Assembly (NCBI RefSeq): GCF_003752365.1 | Contig: NZ_RJUO01000004.1 | Span: 348,355-412,354, forward strand | Reading direction: 5' to 3' | Source: Frondihabitans sp. PhB188 | GTDB lineage: Bacteria; Actinomycetota; Actinomycetes; Actinomycetales; Microbacteriaceae | DNA length: 64,000 bases | In this document: piece by piece, positions 1 through 8,315 of the stretch | Position numbering within the stretch: the first letter of the stretch is position 1 | Layout: each line of letters begins with the position of its first letter | The notes under the pieces: generated by a model | Told to the model about the DNA's origin: nothing | What the model saw: only the letters and a program-made list of their open reading frames with translations | The model's database searches: none | Made by a program: the position numbers and the translations under genes

Positions 1-11
1 CTCCGGGGAGG

Positions 12-467
12 TCAGGCGAGGACGGGAGCCTTCGCCCGTGACGCCACGGACGCCGGCGTCGCCGCCGGTCGGGCGGCGGGAGCCGCCGCACGGGCAGGGG
101 CCAGCGGCGCGCGGAGCGGCCACTCCTGCTCGTCGAGGATCAGCTGGGCCGCGGCGCCGGTGGTCACGTTGACGACGATCGGAGCCATCAGGTTCACGGT
201 CGTGCCCTCCGGGGCGGGGTTGGCGACGACCAGCAGGAGCGCGTCGGCCGGGGTGGTGAGGCCGAGGAGGTCGGCCTGCTCGGTCGAGATCTCGGGCGAG
301 TAGTGCCCGAGGTGCACCGACGCGTCCACCACGAACAGGCGCTTTGCCGGCTCGTCGCTCGCGTGCAGCGAGTACAGGCCGGCGGCGCCGCTGATCTCGT
401 CGAGGGTGAAGTCGACGAGGGGGTCGAGGCCGGGAGGGGGCGTGACGAAGGAGAGAGAAGCGCTCAT
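12..467 (-). CDS. fliW: Flagellar assembly factor FliW
   Basis: FliW is a small cytoplasmic protein that, in other bacteria, binds flagellin and sequesters the translational regulator CsrA. This 151-residue protein has a FliW-like beta-rich core (residues about 5-115, including LLLVVANPAPEGTTVNLMAP, typical of the family) followed by an Ala/Pro-rich tail of about 35 residues. It is the last gene of the minus-strand flgN-flgK-flgL-fliW unit; its ATG overlaps the flgL stop in an ATGA arrangement (464-467), implying translational coupling. The partner csrA lies at the far end of the flagellar locus (29795). Regulation is expected from the sigma-28 promoter upstream of flgN. Confidence 0.9.
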   Translation of the reverse strand: MSASLSFVTPPPGLDPLVDFTLDEISGAAGLYSLHASDEPAKRLFVVDASVHLGHYSPEISTEQADLLGLTTPADALLLVVANPAPEGTTVNLMAPIVVNVTTGAAAQLILDEQEWPLRAPLAPARAAAPAARPAATPASVASRAKAPVLA

Positions 468-1393
468 CGGAGGAAGTCCATCAGGGTCGGCTGGATCACC
501 TTGGCGGTGGTCGCAAGGGCGGATTGGTAGGTGACTGACTGGGTCTGGAGGTCGAGGATGACCTTGGCGAGGTCGAGGTCCTCGATACCGGAGCGCTGGT
601 TCTCGAGCGAGACGCCGTTTGACGCCAGGCTGTCCTGGGCGCGCTCGAGCTGGCTCTGGCGGACGCCGACGTCGCCCCAGGCGCCGCGGACAGCGGTCAG
701 GTGCGTGTCGATGTCGGCGAGGTGGCTGCTGACGTTGACGCCCGATCGGAGATCGCTGACGATGTCGTCGACCATCGAGAACACGGAGTCGCTGCCGGTC
801 CCGAAGACGGCGGCGCCGTCGGTGTCGACCGTGACGGTCGTGCCGTCGGCGATGCGGCGCTGGACGCTGCTGCCGGCCGTTCCGGTGAACGCCGGCTGCG
901 TCGTCGTGACGACTCCGGTCGCCGGGTCGGTGGTCGAGGTGCCGGGAGTGAAGGCGACGCCGGCGTCGGACGACCCGGCGAAGACCGAGCGGCCCTTGAA
1001 GGACGTGTTCGCGGTCGCGAGCAGGTCGCTCTTGAGCCCGACGAGCTCCGTGGCGATCGCCTCCTTGGCCGTGGCCGACATCGACCCGTCGTTCGCGCCC
1101 TGGACGGTGAGGTCGCGGATGCGGTTCAGGATCTTGGACGTGTCGCTCATGGCGGCGTCCGTCGTCGAGAGCCAGCCGACGCCGTCGGTCGCGTTGCGCG
1201 CGTACTGGGAGTTCGCGCTCTGCTGCGATCGGACCAGGAGGGACTGCCCGGTGGCGGTCGGGTCGTCCGAAGGCACGGTGATCGCCTTGAGCGACGACGC
1301 CTGGCTGTTGAGCTGCGCGAGCCGAGCCTGGTTCGCCTGGAGCATGCGCGAGGAGGCCATGGCGGCGGTCTGGTTGGTGACGCGTCCGAGCAT
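464..1393 (-). CDS. flgL: Flagellar hook-filament junction protein FlgL
   Basis: FlgL (HAP3) joins the hook-associated protein FlgK to the filament and is exported through the flagellar type III apparatus. The 309-residue protein starts MLGRVTNQTAAMASSRMLQ and ends with a flagellin-like C-terminal helix, the two conserved regions shared with flagellins. The open frame extends further upstream, but the ATG at 1393 gives the correct family N-terminus and forms a TGATG junction with the flgK stop, so it is chosen as the start. Gene order flgK-flgL-fliW is conserved in many Gram-positive bacteria. Confidence 0.92.
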   Translation of the reverse strand: MLGRVTNQTAAMASSRMLQANQARLAQLNSQASSLKAITVPSDDPTATGQSLLVRSQQSANSQYARNATDGVGWLSTTDAAMSDTSKILNRIRDLTVQGANDGSMSATAKEAIATELVGLKSDLLATANTSFKGRSVFAGSSDAGVAFTPGTSTTDPATGVVTTTQPAFTGTAGSSVQRRIADGTTVTVDTDGAAVFGTGSDSVFSMVDDIVSDLRSGVNVSSHLADIDTHLTAVRGAWGDVGVRQSQLERAQDSLASNGVSLENQRSGIEDLDLAKVILDLQTQSVTYQSALATTAKVIQPTLMDFLR

Positions 1394-2814
1394 CAGAGGC
1401 CCACCCGTCCGGTGCGGTTGATCAGGGTGTCGAGCATCTCGTCGACCGCCGTCATGACGCGGGCCGCGCCCTGGTAGGCGTGCTGGAACGTGAGCATGTT
1501 GACGTTCTCCTCGTCGAGGTCGACGCCCGCCGTCGAGGTCTGCTGCGTCTTGGCCGCGGTGGCGGCGACGGTGGCGCGGTCCGACGACGCGATCTCGCTC
1601 TTGGCCAGCGAGCCGGTCGTCGTGACGAACCCGGCCCAGACGCGGTCGGGAGCGGCGCTGCCAGTGCCGAGCGTGGAGAGCTTGTCGGCGATCGAGCCGT
1701 CGCGGGCTCCGGCGCCGACGGCGCCGCTCTGGATCGCGGCGGCCGACGTGGGCACCACCGAGAGGCCGAGGGCGGCGGGGCCGGTCGTCGAGACGGCGAA
1801 GAAGTTCGCGCCGGTGGTGCCCGACGCGGTCGCACCGGTCGAGTACACCGCGTTGACGGCGGAGGCGAGGGTGGTCGCGAACGAGTTGTACGTCGCGCCG
1901 GCCTCGGCGAGGACCCCGCCGGTGCCGGAGCCGTCGGCCGGGGCGAGGACTGAGAGAGTTCCTGCGATCTGACCGCCGTCGAGCCCGACGGAGGCGCCCG
2001 GGCGGTGAGACCACTCGAGGGTGACGGGGGAGGCCGCTGCGCCCTCCATCGTGGAGGAGCCGGAGACCTGGACCGTGCGAGAGCTCGTTCCCGACACGAT
2101 GGCGTTGCCGCCGATCAGGACGTCGACCGTGCCGTCGGTGTTCGCGTGGACGGTGCCGCCGGCGAGGCCCGCGACCTTCTCGGTGAGGAGGTTGCGCTGG
2201 TCGACCAGCTCGTTGACCGAGCCGCCGGTGGCCATGCCCTGCTGGATCTGGCCGTTGAGACTGGCGATCTGGGTCGCGGTGGCGTTCAGGGTGTCGGCCA
2301 TCGTCTGGACGGACGAGCGGGCGGCGCTCCACTGGCTGCTCACCGACTGGTAGCCGGTCTTGATCGTGTCCGAGATCGACTGCGCCTGCCCGATGAGGGT
2401 GGAGGCGGCGGCGGCGCTGTCGGGGGAGTTCGACATGTCGCCCCACGCCGACCACATCTTCGAGAGCTGCGACGAGAGGCCGGTCGAGCCGGGCTCGTTG
2501 AGAGAGCCCTCGAGGGTCGAGAGGACGCTCGATCGGACCGTGCCGTAGCCGGCCGATGACGCCGTGGTGCGCACCTGGGTGTCGAGGGCGGCGTCGCCGA
2601 TGCGGGCGTACCCGTCGATCGAGACGCCCTGGCCGATGTTCGTGCCGGTCGAGAAGACGCCGGGCTGCACGGCCGAGATCGAGGAGGTGGTGACGCGCTG
2701 ACGCGTGTAGCCCTCGGTCGACGCGTTCGCGATGTTCTGGCCGACGACGTCGAGGCCGGCGCGTGCGGCCGAGAGGCCGCGGTATGCGGTGTTCAGCCCG
2801 GAGAAGGTGCTCAC
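1393..2814 (-). CDS. flgK: Flagellar hook-associated protein FlgK
   Basis: FlgK (HAP1) forms the first junction zone between hook and filament. The 473-residue protein starts MSTFSGLNTAYRGLSAARAG and contains the rod/hook signature VGQNIANASTEGYTRQ near residue 25; the C-terminal region (EENVNMLTFQHAYQGAARVM) is typical of the family. The start is taken as GTG at 2814 because the conserved N-terminus begins there; upstream codons of the same frame look like a flgN shadow. The stop overlaps the flgL ATG by one base. Two bases separate it from flgN. Confidence 0.93.
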   Translation of the reverse strand: MSTFSGLNTAYRGLSAARAGLDVVGQNIANASTEGYTRQRVTTSSISAVQPGVFSTGTNIGQGVSIDGYARIGDAALDTQVRTTASSAGYGTVRSSVLSTLEGSLNEPGSTGLSSQLSKMWSAWGDMSNSPDSAAAASTLIGQAQSISDTIKTGYQSVSSQWSAARSSVQTMADTLNATATQIASLNGQIQQGMATGGSVNELVDQRNLLTEKVAGLAGGTVHANTDGTVDVLIGGNAIVSGTSSRTVQVSGSSTMEGAAASPVTLEWSHRPGASVGLDGGQIAGTLSVLAPADGSGTGGVLAEAGATYNSFATTLASAVNAVYSTGATASGTTGANFFAVSTTGPAALGLSVVPTSAAAIQSGAVGAGARDGSIADKLSTLGTGSAAPDRVWAGFVTTTGSLAKSEIASSDRATVAATAAKTQQTSTAGVDLDEENVNMLTFQHAYQGAARVMTAVDEMLDTLINRTGRVGL

Positions 2815-2816
2815 GT

Positions 2817-3299
2817 CTACAGCCGTCCGTCGAAGAGGTGGCTCGACGACGCCGTCGCGGCGCGCCCGGCGCCGTGGGAGTCGTAGAGGGAGGAGTCGGC
2901 CGACACGGTCGCGAGCGTCTCCTGGGTGGAGCGGGCGGCGGCGCGCAGGAACTGCTCGTTCTCGTCGCGCAGCTGCTTGATCTGCCGAGTCAATTCCGTC
3001 ATCGCCCGGAGGTGGGAGGAGAAGATGTCGGCCCAGGGCCCGTCGGGCGCGTGCTCGACGAGCTCGCGCAGAGGCATCTCGGAGTCGGTCCCCCACTCCT
3101 CGGCGACGACGGCGACTTCGACGGTCCGCTCGAGGCCCGCGGAGCGCAGGCGGTCGAGCACCTGCTCGACCTCGCGGGTCGCGTGCTCGATCCACCGGGA
3201 CTTCCCGGCGGTGAGGAGCAGCTGCTCCTCTTCCAGCTTGAACGTGAGGAGCTCCAGGAGCTCCCTCTCACGCCAGAGCACGGCGGACAATTCGTTCAC
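2817..3299 (-). CDS. flgN: FlgN-type flagellar export chaperone
   Basis: FlgN is the cytoplasmic chaperone of the hook-junction proteins FlgK and FlgL. The protein (160 residues from the GTG at 3299) is predicted almost entirely helical, with a LWRERELLELLTFKLEEEQ stretch near the N-terminus that matches the FlgN pattern, and it lies directly upstream of its clients flgK and flgL. A purine-rich GGAGGG precedes the start by about nine bases; the GTG at 3305 is an alternative. It is the first gene after the minus-strand sigma-28 promoter at 3367-3394. Confidence 0.8.
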   Translation of the reverse strand: MNELSAVLWRERELLELLTFKLEEEQLLLTAGKSRWIEHATREVEQVLDRLRSAGLERTVEVAVVAEEWGTDSEMPLRELVEHAPDGPWADIFSSHLRAMTELTRQIKQLRDENEQFLRAAARSTQETLATVSADSSLYDSHGAGRAATASSSHLFDGRL

Positions 3300-3759
3300 G
3301 CCCACGGTCCCTCCACGTCTTGGCTGCGATCTGTGCCGCAGGTGGCCGTCCGGCTCACAACGACCACTATCGGCAGGGCGGCACAGGGCGTTAGAGGCGA
3401 TCGAGACTTCGTGCGATATCCGTGCCCCCCGAATGGTCGACACGGGCCTGGCACCCCGGCTCCCGACCGCCCCGTCACAACTCCCCTTACGGGGGTGAAT
3501 ATGCGGGAAAATTGCTGTCTGTCCCCCTAAATGACGACACCCCAAACCCCCGGAGTGGGGCCATTTCGGCCTAGTTTTCGGGGGTTGCGCCCCTCTAGCG
3601 TTATGGGTGTCGGAAAGATCACTCCGACACCGCCGGCGGACCGCTAGGGACGAGCCGGACTCCACGAACTCTCCCGCCGCGACCGCGGCACCTTCCACTC
3701 GAATCGCTTCGGCGCGCTCTGCCGCCGGGGTTATTCGTCATGCCTACTCAGGGGTCACG
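3300..3759. other. Divergent flgN/fliA intergenic region
   Basis: This 460-base gap separates the minus-strand flgN unit from fliA. It holds the minus-strand sigma-28 promoter (3367-3394) and two CCCC-N5-GGGG palindromes (3483-3495 and 3548-3560). A frame open from 3607 leads into fliA but does not look like part of the protein. No sigma-28 box was seen in front of fliA, so fliA itself is probably transcribed by another sigma factor. No other gene was recognised. Confidence 0.6.
3367..3394 (-). promoter_or_regulatory. Sigma-28 (FliA) promoter for flgN-flgK-flgL-fliW
   Basis: Read on the minus strand, CTAACG (3389-3394) and GCCGATAG (3367-3374) are separated by 14 bases. The same two boxes with the same spacing stand in front of fliC, flbD and fliM, and with 15 bases in front of flgB. 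GCCGATAA is the known -10 of flagellar sigma-28 promoters. About 68 bases separate the -10 box from the flgN start. Confidence 0.85.
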
Positions 3760-4581
3760 ATGAACAAGACGGAACGCAACACGATGGTGGTTCAGAACCT
3801 CCCGCTCGTGGGCTACCTCGTCTCCGAGGTGTGCGCCAAGGCGACGCACCTCAGCCGTGACGACCTGGCCTCGGCCGGCGCCCTCGCCCTCGTCCAGGCC
3901 GCCGACGCCTTCGACCCCACGCAGGGCGTGCCGTTCGGCGCCTACGCCCGCACCCGCATCATGGGGGCCTTCGCCGACGACATGCGCTCGAGCGACTGGG
4001 CCAGCCGCGCCACCCGCAAGCGCATCAAGGAGACCCTCGCGACGCAGGAGACCCTGACCGCCGCCCTCGGACGCACCCCGAACGTCGACGAGATCGCCTC
4101 GTCGCTCGGCGTCGACCGCCAGACCGCCGCCGATGCCCTCACCGACGCCTCGCGCACCGTGTCGGCCATCGACGAGACCGTCGCCGACCAGCTGGCCGCC
4201 GACATCATCCTCCCCGAGGAGACGCTGCTCGAGCAGGAGCGCACCCGCTACCTCCGCGCCGCTGTCGACGCCCTCCCCGAGAAGATGCGCTTCATCATCG
4301 AGAACGTCTACTTCGGCGACCGCAGCGTCACCGAGGTCGCCGAGGAGCTCGGCATCACGCACTCCGCCGTCTCGCAGCAGCGCACCGAGGCGATCCGCCT
4401 CCTCCGCGACGGCCTCAACACCCACTATGCGTCCGACGACAACGCCGAGGTCGTCCACGAGTCGCGCACCGCGCCTGCTCGCCGCGCCGCCTACCTCGCC
4501 CGTGTCGCCGGGAACGCCGTCGCCGGCATCGGCATCGCCCTGCACGACGCCGAGGCTCCGCGCGTCGCCGTCGCCTCCTGA
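3760..4581 (+). CDS. fliA: Flagellar sigma-28 factor (FliA/WhiG family)
   Basis: Alternative RNA polymerase sigma factor that recognises flagellar promoters. In the 273-residue protein, region 2 is clear at residues about 10-75 (LASAGALALVQAADAFDP, then GVPFGAYARTRIMGAF), region 3 follows with TPNVDEIASSLGVD, and region 4 ends with the helix-turn-helix VTEVAEELGITHSAVSQQR. A tail of about 50 residues follows. The ATG at 3760 is preceded by AGGGG at five bases. It lies beside fliC and diverges from flgN; five promoters in this window match its expected target sequence. No FlgM-like anti-sigma gene was seen. Confidence 0.92.
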   Translation: MNKTERNTMVVQNLPLVGYLVSEVCAKATHLSRDDLASAGALALVQAADAFDPTQGVPFGAYARTRIMGAFADDMRSSDWASRATRKRIKETLATQETLTAALGRTPNVDEIASSLGVDRQTAADALTDASRTVSAIDETVADQLAADIILPEETLLEQERTRYLRAAVDALPEKMRFIIENVYFGDRSVTEVAEELGITHSAVSQQRTEAIRLLRDGLNTHYASDDNAEVVHESRTAPARRAAYLARVAGNAVAGIGIALHDAEAPRVAVAS

Positions 4582-4600
4582 AAAACTTTTCGAGAATTCG

Positions 4601-4628
4601 CTAACGGACCGGCACGCGCCGCCGATAG
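4601..4628 (+). promoter_or_regulatory. Sigma-28 (FliA) promoter for fliC
   Basis: CTAACG at 4601-4606 and GCCGATAG at 4621-4628, 14 bases apart, 67 bases before the flagellin ATG. The boxes match those before flgN, flgB, flbD and fliM. Confidence 0.88.
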
Positions 4629-4694
4629 CTATCAATGTCAGCCCACGGATGGGCGGCAGAACCACCCCCAACAATCACGGAAGAGAAGAACATC

Positions 4695-5543
4695 ATGGGT
4701 TTCCAGATCAACAACAACCTCGCGGCGAACAACACCTACCGCAACCTCAACAGCACGCAGGGTGAGCTGTCGAAGTCCCTCGAGAAGCTCTCGTCGGGTC
4801 TCCGCATCAACCGTGCCGCTGACGACGCTGCGGGCCTCGCCATCTCCGAGGGCCTCAAGTCGCAGGTCGGCGGCCTCACGGTGGCCGCTCGCAACTCGCA
4901 GGACGGCATCTCCGTCGTCCAGACCGCTGAAGGTGGACTGACCGAAACGCAGTCGATCCTCCAGCGCATGCGCGACCTCGCTGTTCAGGCCGGCAACGAC
5001 TCGAACAACGACACCTCGCGTGCTGCGATCAAGACCGAGACCGACGCCCTCACCACGGAGCTCACTCGCATCTCCGCCTCCACCAACTTCAACGGCATCT
5101 CGCTGCTGGACGGCAAGGGTGGCACGGGCGCTGACGGCAAGCTGAGCTTCCAGGTCGGTGCCGGTTCGGACACCGCCTCGAACACCATCGTCGTCGACCT
5201 CTCGACCGCTGACGTGTCGAAGACGGCCACCGCCGTCGGCGCCATCGACCTGACCGACGCCACCAAGTCGGCCGCTGCGATCAAGACGATCGACGACGAG
5301 ATCACGAAGATCTCCACGGCTCGTGCTGGCCTCGGTGCGGTTCAGAACCGCTTCGAGCACGCCATCAACAACACCAACGTCGCCAAGGAGAACCTCACGG
5401 CCGCCTCGTCGCGCATCACCGACACCGACATGGCGGAGGAGATGGTCAAGTACACGCGATCGAACATCCTCAGCCAGGCCGGCACCGCGATGCTCGCTCA
5501 GGCGAACCAGAGCACGCAGGGTGTGCTGAGCCTCCTCCGCTAG
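4695..5543 (+). CDS. fliC: Flagellin
   Basis: Structural subunit of the flagellar filament, secreted through the flagellar export gate. The 282-residue protein starts MGFQINNNLAANNTYRNLN, carries the conserved N-terminal D0/D1 segment (LSSGLRINRAADDAAGLAIS) and the C-terminal D1/D0 segment ending with QANQSTQGVLSLLR. It is short for a flagellin: the central surface-exposed domain (about residues 145-205) is small and polar. The ATG at 4695 follows a GGAAGAGAAG ribosome site; an in-frame ATG at 4635 would add a non-flagellin leader and is rejected. Transcription is from the sigma-28 promoter at 4601. Confidence 0.97.
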   Translation: MGFQINNNLAANNTYRNLNSTQGELSKSLEKLSSGLRINRAADDAAGLAISEGLKSQVGGLTVAARNSQDGISVVQTAEGGLTETQSILQRMRDLAVQAGNDSNNDTSRAAIKTETDALTTELTRISASTNFNGISLLDGKGGTGADGKLSFQVGAGSDTASNTIVVDLSTADVSKTATAVGAIDLTDATKSAAAIKTIDDEITKISTARAGLGAVQNRFEHAINNTNVAKENLTAASSRITDTDMAEEMVKYTRSNILSQAGTAMLAQANQSTQGVLSLLR

Positions 5544-5579
5544 TCCTTAGCGAGCGGGCAGCAGTACCAGCACCACCCA

Positions 5580-5637
5580 TCCGCGGATGGAGGGTGAGGA
5601 GTGGAAGTTCGGGTCCCCTCCTCACCCCCTCCGCGGA
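5580..5637 (+). terminator. Strong hairpin between fliC and fliD
   Basis: Outer arms TCCGCGGA (5580-5587 and 5630-5637) continue into an almost perfect stem of GGAGGGTGAGGAG against CTCCTCACCCCC, with a loop of about 16 bases. No run of T follows. It lies 37 bases after the flagellin stop and 38 bases before fliD, so it may partly end transcription or protect the abundant fliC message. Confidence 0.65.
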
Positions 5638-5674
5638 CCAAAGTCGTTCTCGAAAAGGCTGAAAGGAGCCGCTC

Positions 5675-7030
5675 ATGGCAGGACTCGCCGTCGACGGCCT
5701 CGTCTCCGGTCTCGACACGACGTCGCTCATCAACTCCCTGATGACCGTCGAATCGCAGCCCCAGACCCTCCTCAAGGCCAAGGTCACCTCGACCCAGTCC
5801 GCGATCACGGCCCTCCAGGGCCTGAACACGCAGGTAGCCGCGCTCGCCACGGCCGCCACCACGGCCAAGTCGGCCACCTCGCTGTCGCTGTTCACGGCCT
5901 CGACCTCGTCGACCACCGTCACAGCGACCGCCTCCACAGCGGCGTCCGCCGGCTCCATCGATTTCACCGTCGGATCCGTCGCCCAGGCCAAGACCGGCGT
6001 CACCGCCGCGATGTCCGCCTGGCCCTCCGACCCGGCCACCCTCAGCATCGTCGACTCGACCGGAAAGTCGTTCGACATCACCGCGAAGTCGACTTCGCTC
6101 GACGACGTGGTCACCGCGGTCAACGCATCCGGCTCGGGCGTCAAGGCGGTCAAGGTCGCCTCGGGCACCGCCGCCGACGGCTCGACTCGGTACCGCCTCC
6201 AGTTCACGGCGCAGTCGACCGGCACGAAGGGCGATTTCACCGTCCTCCAGGGCGGGTCCGACCTTCTCGCCGCTCCCGGTGCCGCCGTCACCAAGACCGC
6301 GCAGGACGCCACCGTCACGCTCTGGGCCGGCACGAGCGCCGAGCAGACCATCACGTCGAACACCAACACGTTCGCCGACCTGCTCCCCGGCGTCTCGGTC
6401 ACCGTCACCAAGGCGTCGACCGACCCGGTCACGGTCACCGTCGCCCAAGACCAGACCGCTGCCAGCAAGGTCGCCTCCGGCCTCGTCGACAGCCTCAACG
6501 GCGTCTTCGGCCTCATCTCGACCAAGAGCGCAATCGTCAACAGCACCGACTCGTCGGGCAAGGCCGTCGTCTCCGGTGGCCCCTTCACCGGCGACAGCAC
6601 GGTGCGCGGCGTCAACCAGTCCCTCGTCGACGCGGCCTCGCTGCCGGTCAACGGCAAGTCGCCGTCCGAGATCGGCATCAGCATCACCCGTGACGGGATC
6701 CTCTCGTTCGACGCCGACAAGTTCGCCGCCGCGATGGCCGCCGACCCCGAGGGCACGCAGGCGATGTTCTCGACCCTGACGTCGCGCGTGGCCGACGCCG
6801 CGAACCAGGCATCCGACAAGTACGACGGCCAGATCACCGGCGTCATCACCGGCCAGCAGTCGCTCGTCACGTCCATGAGCAAGCAGGTCGACGAGTGGGA
6901 CCTCCGCCTCACCGACCGCCGCGCCTCGCTCGAGAAGCTCTACTCCGCTCTCGAGGTGCAGCTCTCCAACCTCCAGTCGCAGGCTACGTCGCTGACGTCG
7001 TCGCTCGCGAACCTGCCGACCTACAGCTGA
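5675..7030 (+). CDS. fliD: Flagellar filament cap protein FliD
   Basis: FliD (HAP2) caps the growing filament and guides flagellin insertion. The 451-residue protein has the conserved N-terminus MAGLAVDGLVSGLDTTSLIN, a middle region rich in Thr/Ser and small beta domains, and a C-terminal coiled-coil (about residues 385-440, QVDEWDLRLTDRRASLEK). Length and layout are normal for FliD. AAAGGAGC lies before the ATG. fliS follows eight bases after the stop, the usual arrangement. Confidence 0.95.
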   Translation: MAGLAVDGLVSGLDTTSLINSLMTVESQPQTLLKAKVTSTQSAITALQGLNTQVAALATAATTAKSATSLSLFTASTSSTTVTATASTAASAGSIDFTVGSVAQAKTGVTAAMSAWPSDPATLSIVDSTGKSFDITAKSTSLDDVVTAVNASGSGVKAVKVASGTAADGSTRYRLQFTAQSTGTKGDFTVLQGGSDLLAAPGAAVTKTAQDATVTLWAGTSAEQTITSNTNTFADLLPGVSVTVTKASTDPVTVTVAQDQTAASKVASGLVDSLNGVFGLISTKSAIVNSTDSSGKAVVSGGPFTGDSTVRGVNQSLVDAASLPVNGKSPSEIGISITRDGILSFDADKFAAAMAADPEGTQAMFSTLTSRVADAANQASDKYDGQITGVITGQQSLVTSMSKQVDEWDLRLTDRRASLEKLYSALEVQLSNLQSQATSLTSSLANLPTYS

Positions 7031-7038
7031 GAACCGCC

Positions 7039-7485
7039 ATGACCCTCACCTTCGGACACACCGCCCAGCGCAGCGCCTACGAGCGCGAGGCCATCCTCTC
7101 GGCGACGCCGACCCGGCTCCTCACCATGCTGTACGACCGCCTCCTCCTCGACCTCGGCCGGGCAGAAGCGGCACAGGGCGCAGGATCCTGGGCCACCGCC
7201 TCCGAGAACCTCCTCCACGCCCAGGCCATCGTCTCCGAGCTCACCACGTCGCTCCGCGTCGAGCTCTGGGAGGGCGGCGTCGAGCTCCAGGCCCTGTACA
7301 CCTACGTGTCGGTCGCCCTCGTCAACGCCAACGTGCGCCGCAACGTCGAGCTGACCCGCGAGGCCATCGGCCTCCTCGAGCCGCTCCGCCAGGCGTGGCA
7401 CGAGGCCGCCGCCTCGATCCCGGCCGCGGGTGCCGCCACGATCGACACCCCCACCTACCTGGGCGGGAGCCTCGGCGTTGCCTAG
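7039..7485 (+). CDS. fliS: Flagellin export chaperone FliS
   Basis: FliS binds the C-terminus of flagellin in the cytoplasm and prevents early polymerisation. The protein (148 residues) is predicted all-helical with the family pattern YEREAILSATPTRLLTMLYD near residues 14-33 and a later helix VNANVRRNVELTREAIGLL. The ATG at 7039 is chosen because it places this helix near the N-terminus; a longer frame starting at 6895 overlaps fliD. It follows fliD and overlaps the next small gene. Confidence 0.92.
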   Translation: MTLTFGHTAQRSAYEREAILSATPTRLLTMLYDRLLLDLGRAEAAQGAGSWATASENLLHAQAIVSELTTSLRVELWEGGVELQALYTYVSVALVNANVRRNVELTREAIGLLEPLRQAWHEAAASIPAAGAATIDTPTYLGGSLGVA

Positions 7486-7777
7486 GTCGGAAGAGACCCG
7501 TCAGGCCTGGCTCGACGCGCTCGCCGAGATGGAGGCCGTCGCCGGCGCCTCGGGCGACAGCGCCTACGCCCCCTCGGCGTGGACCCCCCAGGCCGACCTC
7601 GGCCCGCTGCCCGCCGACCTCGTCGAGCGCGCCCGCGAGGTGCAGGACGCCCAGAAGTCCGCGATCCAGCGCGTGCTGGAGGCCCGCCGTACGGTGGTCA
7701 AGCACCTGGCCGCACTGAAGTCGGTTCCTGCGGCGCGGGATTCCGACCGCGCGGTCTATCTCGACGCCACCGGCTGA
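7478..7777 (+). CDS. Small helical protein in FliT position
   Basis: This 99-residue protein (from a TTG that overlaps the fliS stop; an ATG at 7430 would overlap fliS by 56 bases) has no motif I recognise. It is predicted helical, with RQAWLDALAEMEAV near the start and VQDAQKSAIQRVLEARRTVV near the end. Position directly after fliS, size and helical nature fit the FliT class of chaperones, which is very variable in sequence. The function is therefore inferred from context only; a hypothetical protein is the safe reading. Confidence 0.55.
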   Translation: MPRSEETRQAWLDALAEMEAVAGASGDSAYAPSAWTPQADLGPLPADLVERAREVQDAQKSAIQRVLEARRTVVKHLAALKSVPAARDSDRAVYLDATG

Positions 7778-7785
7778 ATCTTCTT

Positions 7786-7805
7786 GCCGCGACGCGTGTC
7801 GCGGC
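7786..7805 (+). terminator. Hairpin after the fliD-fliS unit
   Basis: GCCGCGAC and GTCGCGGC form a perfect 8-bp stem around a GCGT loop, nine bases after the stop of the last gene of the fliC-fliD-fliS group. No T tract follows. It lies immediately before the REP-like repeat at 7801. Confidence 0.5.
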
Positions 7806-7843
7806 ACCGGACCTCGGACAAGCCTCGGTCGTCCGGCGTCACG
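7801..7843. repeat. REP-like dispersed repeat, copy 1
   Basis: A 43-base stretch matching 37 of 43 positions with 23350-23392, including GGTCGTCCGGCGTCACG in both. The central part resembles the widespread high-GC repeat with CTTCGACAGGCTC. This copy is intergenic, between the FliT-sized gene and the DoxX-like gene. A GCGCAGGAAC word (inverted) follows at 7909-7918. Confidence 0.6.
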
Positions 7844-7907
7844 GCCCACGCCGCGGCGCCCTTCTTGCCGCGGCGCGGCGAGGTCTCTGGGGAACCCGGC
7901 CACCCCG

Positions 7908-7918
7908 AGTTCCTGCGC
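7908..7918 (-). repeat. GCGCAGGAACT word, intergenic copy
   Basis: AGTTCCTGCGC in the gap between two convergent genes. The core 10-mer GCGCAGGAAC or its complement occurs 12 times in the window (2943, 7909, 18884, 18933, 23423, 29084, 31137, 32684, 33291, 38285, 38920, 48865). Confidence 0.55.
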
Positions 7919-7928
7919 CCAGGGCTCG

Positions 7929-8315
7929 CTACTTGCGGGTCGACCAGAGCGCCCACGCGACGAGCAGCGGCTGCCCGAGCAGGCGCAGCGCGCGCTTCTT
8001 GTCGGTGTCGAGCCCGAATGCGTCTTCGCGCTTGAGCAGCTGCGACAGGTTGCCGGGGAAGATCGCGGTGAAGAAGGTCGCCGCCAGGCTGCCGACCGCG
8101 CGCCGCTGGATGCCCGAGGCGATCGCCGCGCCGAGCGCCATCTCGACGACTCCCGAGGCGAGCACGACCTGGTCGATGGTCAGCGGGGTGTTGTCGGTGA
8201 TCGACTTCGGCACCTGCGCCTGAAAGGGCTCGCGCGCGAAGGTGAGGTGCGAGGCGCCGGCGAAGACGAGGATGCCGCCGAGCAGGAGGCGTGCGGCGGT
8301 ACGGGGAACGGACAT
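7929..8315 (-). CDS. DoxX-like small membrane protein
   Basis: A 128-residue integral membrane protein with about four hydrophobic segments (residues about 8-25, 46-68, 75-90, 108-125). The start MSVPRTAARLLLGGILVFAG followed by a short HLTF segment is typical of DoxX/DoxD-like proteins, whose roles are mostly unknown and sometimes tied to redox stress. It interrupts the flagellar locus on the opposite strand, convergent with the fliS group and divergent from flgB, and has no evident link to motility. A late insertion into the locus is likely. Confidence 0.6.
   Translation of the reverse strand: MSVPRTAARLLLGGILVFAGASHLTFAREPFQAQVPKSITDNTPLTIDQVVLASGVVEMALGAAIASGIQRRAVGSLAATFFTAIFPGNLSQLLKREDAFGLDTDKKRALRLLGQPLLVAWALWSTRK

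Noticed and set aside
464-2455. Long minus-strand frame covering flgL and its upstream region as one protein
   Set aside because: Only the part from 1393 has the FlgL N-terminus; the rest is an Arg-rich shadow of flgK.
3607-3759. Earlier start for fliA at 3607
   Set aside because: The added residues are not sigma-like, and AGGGG stands right before the ATG at 3760.
7801-7843. Repeat copies 1 and 2 as an insertion sequence
   Set aside because: Too short, with no transposase and no target duplication visible; a REP-like repeat fits better.
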